IMG/VR virus record: IMGVR_UViG_3300047470_000203
Span: 1 to 39,593 of that record
From: a virus
DNA: 39,593 nt
Reading direction: 5' to 3' (one strand)
Under the pieces are notes generated by a model. The model searched no databases. It saw only the letters and a list, made by a program, of their open reading frames with translations, and was not told the origin of the DNA. The position numbers and the translations under genes are program-made. This document shows positions 36,716 to 39,593 of this stretch, in pieces. Each line of letters begins with the position of its first letter. Position 1 is the first letter of the stretch.

Positions 36716-37561
36716 TTAATCGCCGCAGAAGCAGGCGATGGATTCATCTTCGTCGGCGAACAGGTCTTGTTGCGCCAGTGCGTAGTTCAACATCTGCTGG
36801 TAGCTGGGCCGGTCGTTGCGGAATGACCCGCCATTCTCGATTTTGGCGTTCGTGATGCTGCCTTCCTGCCCGATCCACCAGGCCGCACGCGGCGGCTCGG
36901 CCTTGATCGAGGTGAGAACGATGTTCGCGCCCTTGAGGAAGCAAAGGTCGCAGTTGCCTTCCATCGTCACGCCGTTGACGGCGCGCAGGCCGAGGTCGAA
37001 CGGCTGCGACTTCCAGAAGGCTCCAACGTGCTTCTTGGTGACCCCGGCATCTGCCAGCGGCACGGCGCGTTCCGGTCCGGCATGACCGCCGCTCGGGTTG
37101 GCGCGGATTTTAGCGACCCGGCGCGGCTCGTCGGCGCGAATGCCAACCATGTCATCCCAGTCGGTCCAACCAATCGAGCGCAGGTATTCGCGCTGCGGCA
37201 TGATTTTCAGTTCGACCGTGCAGAACCGGGCCATCGGATTCGGCAGGTAGTTGCGCTTTTTAATGATGGCGGCGAATGGCTCGCCGTCGCGGCTGGCCGT
37301 GTCAAAATCGACCAGTGCAAAACCCGCCTCGTCATTGCGGTACTCGATCCAGCGGATCGGCACGCCCCAGCGCTGGCTGCAATCGCGTACGAATTCAAGC
37401 GTTTCCTCGCGCTCCTTACCTGTGTTGGCAAAGCACACCTCGACACCTTCCGGCAACTTGCCGCCATGTGCTTGCAGCACGCGCCAGAGCATATAGGCCG
37501 AGGTGCGCCCGCCAGAGAAGCTGATCGCGGTTGGGCCGTCAATCTTGAACGGGTCAGTCAC
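36716..37561 (-). CDS. PP-loop ATPase / PAPS-reductase-like protein
   Basis: 281 residues, GTG start overlapping the preceding stop. SFSGGRTSAYML (14-25) is the PP-loop of the adenine nucleotide alpha-hydrolase superfamily. Later elements are FANTGKEREETLEFV (44-58), RFCTVELK (112-119), DDMVGIRADEPRR (136-148), NCDLCFLK (203-210), and a terminal CFCGD (277-281). Cysteines 114, 204, 207 and 277/279 could hold an iron-sulfur cluster. Family members activate a substrate with ATP for sulfur transfer or amidation; many phages encode relatives annotated as PAPS reductases. The true substrate is unknown, with a nucleic acid or base precursor possible. Confidence 0.75.
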   Translation of the reverse strand: MTDPFKIDGPTAISFSGGRTSAYMLWRVLQAHGGKLPEGVEVCFANTGKEREETLEFVRDCSQRWGVPIRWIEYRNDEAGFALVDFDTASRDGEPFAAIIKKRNYLPNPMARFCTVELKIMPQREYLRSIGWTDWDDMVGIRADEPRRVAKIRANPSGGHAGPERAVPLADAGVTKKHVGAFWKSQPFDLGLRAVNGVTMEGNCDLCFLKGANIVLTSIKAEPPRAAWWIGQEGSITNAKIENGGSFRNDRPSYQQMLNYALAQQDLFADEDESIACFCGD

Positions 37562-38799
37562 GCTTGCCCCTCTTTCGCATCCCCTGTAGCAGACTCCGCG
37601 CCGGTCGCGGTGGAAGGGGTGGAAGGGGTGGGGCTGACTGGAGCGGCGTCGATGTTGCGATAAAGCACGGGGCGCGAAGGGTATGCGTCGCCGTCATCCA
37701 AGACCAGCCAATGCCCCGAAGGCCACTCGCCGCTATAAATGCAGCGATGAACGCCAGTGCTGCCCGCTTCGATGACTTCAAACTCGCGACCATCCTTGGG
37801 GCAGTAGATGGCCTCTGTCCAGCCCAACTCCTTCAAGCGCAGCCACGCATCGAAGTAGATGCTGCGCGCGGTGGCTTCATCCGGCATCAGTTCAGCGCGG
37901 GCGCGTTCTCTGGCCTTGACCTGCGCCATGATCGCGGCAGCCTCGCCGCGCCGGAGCGGCTCGTGACGGAATCCGCCGCCTTCAACGGAGAACGTTTTGT
38001 GGCCGACAATCTCGTCTGCTCCAGCCACGCCGCCCGCATCCTGTTGGCTCGCCGGTTCCGCGACCGATACCGCAGCAGATGGAAGGGGAGCATCCGGGAC
38101 TTCCGTCCCGGAACTGGCCTGATCGATAGCCAGCAATTCTTTCAGCGCCGCCAGTTCGTCCTCAGCCTTGGCAGCGCGTTCCAGCATCGAGCCGTAGTAC
38201 TTGCGCGCCTCGGGGTATTCCATGCCTTCATATCCCGCCGCGTCAAGCGCCGCCACCAGCGGATAAACATGCTCCGACCAGTTGACGGTTTGCAGGGCGA
38301 TGATGCTATTTCGGATGTCGTTGATCGCCAGCAAAGCCCGTGCGTTCGCATCACGCTGGCTGGCCGGTTCCGCGCGCGAGGGCGGAAATAAAAGACCATC
38401 CTGCACGGCAAGCCGATAGCCGTTCCAAGCGTGCTGCGTGCCTGGGCTGACATACGAGACTGAGGTATCGCCAGCGCGCACCGCCACACGACCCAATGGG
38501 AACAGCGGATACTTGGCGCGCATCGCAGCCTCAAACGCTTCCGGCTGCGCCTCTTTTGCTGCTCGGCTTCCAGCCAGGAGGCTGTCAAGGTAGGCGGCAA
38601 AATGATAAACGATGCCATCCACTGTCAGGCTATTTTCTTCGTGAATCAGATCGTGGATGAACTCGTTGAATTTTTCATCGTCTGCAATGCTTCCCCCTAC
38701 GGCATTAGCCGGGGAGGCGGTGTGCGCGGCCATGGCCTTTTTGTAGTCGTCCATCGTGGCAAACATGCTCAGCGATGGGCGCGGTTTCTCGTTCTGCAT
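37558..38799 (-). CDS. Large modular accessory protein
   Basis: 413 residues, start MQNEKPRPSLSMFATMDDYK with AAGGAGAG upstream. Part 1 (about 50-130) is helical with IVYHFAAYLDSLLAGSRAAK. A linker with EPASQRDA (about 143-150) and EPASQQDA (about 244-251) suggests duplicated hinges. A later part (about 320-390) reads LKELGWTEAIYCPKDGREFE then GVHRCIYSGEWPSGHWLVLD, a compact beta domain found in many phage accessory proteins. The tail is Ser/Thr/Pro-rich. Resembles Ead/Ea22-type lambdoid accessory proteins in modularity; no function is known. Confidence 0.6.
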   Translation of the reverse strand: MQNEKPRPSLSMFATMDDYKKAMAAHTASPANAVGGSIADDEKFNEFIHDLIHEENSLTVDGIVYHFAAYLDSLLAGSRAAKEAQPEAFEAAMRAKYPLFPLGRVAVRAGDTSVSYVSPGTQHAWNGYRLAVQDGLLFPPSRAEPASQRDANARALLAINDIRNSIIALQTVNWSEHVYPLVAALDAAGYEGMEYPEARKYYGSMLERAAKAEDELAALKELLAIDQASSGTEVPDAPLPSAAVSVAEPASQQDAGGVAGADEIVGHKTFSVEGGGFRHEPLRRGEAAAIMAQVKARERARAELMPDEATARSIYFDAWLRLKELGWTEAIYCPKDGREFEVIEAGSTGVHRCIYSGEWPSGHWLVLDDGDAYPSRPVLYRNIDAAPVSPTPSTPSTATGAESATGDAKEGQA

Positions 38800-38826
38800 C
38801 TGTTCTCTCCTTGTTATTGTGGGGGC

Positions 38827-39009
38827 TTACAAGCTGGCCGGGGTTTCCGGAATGACTTCGACCGTGTAGCCGAGCGCCTTGATGTGCTCGATCACGGCGC
38901 GGGTCAGCGTCGTGGTGCCAGCGATTTCGGCGAACAGATGCGCGGCAGGGTCGCACGGGTAAATCAGCTCTTTGCCGTATTTGCTGGCGATTTTTACTTG
39001 AATCTTCAT
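38827..39009 (-). CDS. Conserved small phage protein
   Basis: 60 residues, start MKIQVKIASKYGKELIYPCD with CCGGAG upstream. The sequence HLFAEIAGTTTLTRAVIEHI then KALGYTVEVIPETP is widespread in phages of Proteobacteria. Compact alpha-beta protein without enzymatic motif. It is the first gene behind the promoter at 39045-39073, so it is probably expressed early. Confidence 0.72.
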   Translation of the reverse strand: MKIQVKIASKYGKELIYPCDPAAHLFAEIAGTTTLTRAVIEHIKALGYTVEVIPETPASL

Positions 39010-39044
39010 TGGGCGGCTCCGGTTAATTAAGGACTAGAGCACTC

Positions 39045-39073
39045 AATATACCGCGCAAGTCCAATTGGCGCAA
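39045..39073 (-). promoter_or_regulatory. Second leftward promoter with direct repeats
   Basis: On the minus strand TTGCGC (39073-39068) and TATATT (39050-39045) are 17 bases apart. ACTTGCGC occurs twice with a 15-base period, once over the -35 box and once inside the spacer, suggesting an operator. It would drive the genes from 39009 down to 33141. Confidence 0.68.
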
Positions 39074-39082
39074 GTGATATTT

Positions 39083-39409
39083 TTACGCCGCTTCCTTGAT
39101 GCGCGGTTTCAGCCCGACAGTCTTCTTTGGCGGCACCAGCGTGGCCGCGCCGTCGAACGGCATTCCGGCCAGTTCGCGGATGTATTTGATTGTCCAGCCG
39201 GTATGGTCTGAAATGGCGACCATCAAGTTGCTGCTGACGGGGCGTTGGCGCTTGTAGATCCGGCCAAGCTGCGAGCCGTGAATCCCGATCACGAACGACA
39301 GGCAAAACAGGTTCGCGCAGCCAAGATGACGCGCAGTGGTGTTGATGAGCCTGGACGGGGTATAGGTGCGGCTGGCTAAGTCAAAGTCGCCGGGGTAATT
39401 CGTACGCAT
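39083..39409 (-). CDS. XRE-like helix-turn-helix protein
   Basis: 108 residues with RBS AAGGAG. It starts MRTNYPGDFDLASRTYTPSR, an opening common to a family of phage XRE-like proteins. The likely helix-turn-helix is in FVIGIHGSQLGRIYKRQRPV (about 39-58), followed by a helix MVAISDHTGWTIKYIRELAG. It may regulate the promoter next to its 3' end (39045-39073) or the divergent control region. It overlaps the previous gene by 29 bases. The helix-turn-helix is slightly unusual in composition, so confidence is moderate. Confidence 0.6.
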   Translation of the reverse strand: MRTNYPGDFDLASRTYTPSRLINTTARHLGCANLFCLSFVIGIHGSQLGRIYKRQRPVSSNLMVAISDHTGWTIKYIRELAGMPFDGAATLVPPKKTVGLKPRIKEAA

Positions 39410-39593
39410 CGCTTTGCTCCTTGAGGAAACTCAGTTGGCGGGAATCTTGACGGACTAAAATGTAAATATGGGTGCGGTTGGTCTCGGGGTCGCGGTCGTC
39501 GCAATCAGCCGAATTTGCACGCAGCGCCAGTTCGGCAGCGCGTAGGCACACGCGCCAGTGCTGGCCCTTGAACACGCACCCCGCGCAGTCGCG
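39381..39593 (-). CDS. 3' part of the small cysteine protein crossing the window ends
   Basis: The minus-strand frame is open from the last base of the window to the stop at 39381, 70 codons, beginning RDCAGCVFKGQHWRVCLRAA. A CxxC pair plus a third Cys and a later CDDRDPETN suggest zinc or metal binding. A GTG lies at 39575, but the upstream CxxC is in frame and conserved-looking, so the real start lies outside. Joined to base 1 it continues exactly in phase from the ATG at 79-81, producing a 97-residue protein. Function unknown. Confidence 0.7.
   Translation of the reverse strand, partial: RDCAGCVFKGQHWRVCLRAAELALRANSADCDDRDPETNRTHIYILVRQDSRQLSFLKEQSDAYELPRRL

Noticed and set aside
1-39593. 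Search by eye for integrase, CI repressor, reverse transcriptase/diversity-generating element, CRISPR array, transposase
   Set aside because: No matching motifs or regularly spaced repeats were seen on either strand; the repeats found are protein-coding or regulatory-like.

Overview
The window reads as one tailed double-stranded DNA phage genome of about 39.6 kb, GC-rich and almost fully coding. Large terminase, portal, scaffold, an HK97-fold type capsid protein, a short-tail adaptor and nozzle, internal ejection proteins and a beta-helix tailspike point to a short-tailed (podovirus-like) virion; no tape measure, tail tube or sheath genes are seen. A Gram-negative host, probably a GC-rich proteobacterium, is inferred from the base composition, the lambda-like recombination genes (exonuclease, RecT, NinB, NinG) and the GH108-type endolysin. 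The two window ends join in frame: a leftward gene that runs off base 1 continues exactly in phase at base 39593, so the sequence is best read as a complete circular (circularly permuted) genome.

Layout. Only two transcriptional directions exist. They diverge at 3494-3657, where a leftward promoter (3533-3561) and a rightward promoter (3597-3626) sit back to back, and they converge at 33141-33148, where the stop codons overlap. The leftward arm runs 3493 -> 1 / 39593 -> 33141. It holds small unknown proteins, RecT and a PD-(D/E)XK exonuclease, an XRE-like protein, a PP-loop ATPase/PAPS-reductase-like protein, a Lar-like zinc-ribbon protein and several large poorly known accessory proteins. 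A second leftward promoter lies at 39045-39073. The rightward arm begins with two small helix-turn-helix proteins (3658-4107), then NinB, a TGT-like TIM-barrel enzyme and NinG (4107-6110), small regulators (6131-7231), a structured RNA/terminator (7366-7451), replication genes (7672-9720; an O-like protein carrying a candidate origin, and a DnaB-like helicase), small unknowns, a consensus promoter followed by about 310 noncoding bases and a tRNA-Tyr (10666-11105), and a terminator (11159-11190).

Late genes follow in one block: terminase small and large subunits and portal (11284-15161), minor head proteins (15163-17834), scaffold and major capsid protein (17905-19875), adaptor, nozzle and tail genes (19942-23041), three or four ejection proteins (23052-28178), tail fibre/spike genes sharing an N-terminal anchor (28189-31098), and a lysis cassette (31228-32761).

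No integrase, CI-type repressor, excisionase, partition genes, CRISPR array, insertion sequence or reverse transcriptase was found. The divergent control region therefore looks like a lambdoid early region without an obvious lysogeny module. The points most worth following are the TGT-like enzyme together with the PP-loop protein (possible nucleic-acid modification), two noncoding structured RNA regions, a palindrome plus G-quadruplex tract inside the O-like gene, and a recurring CTTGCG motif at the -35 position of several predicted promoters.
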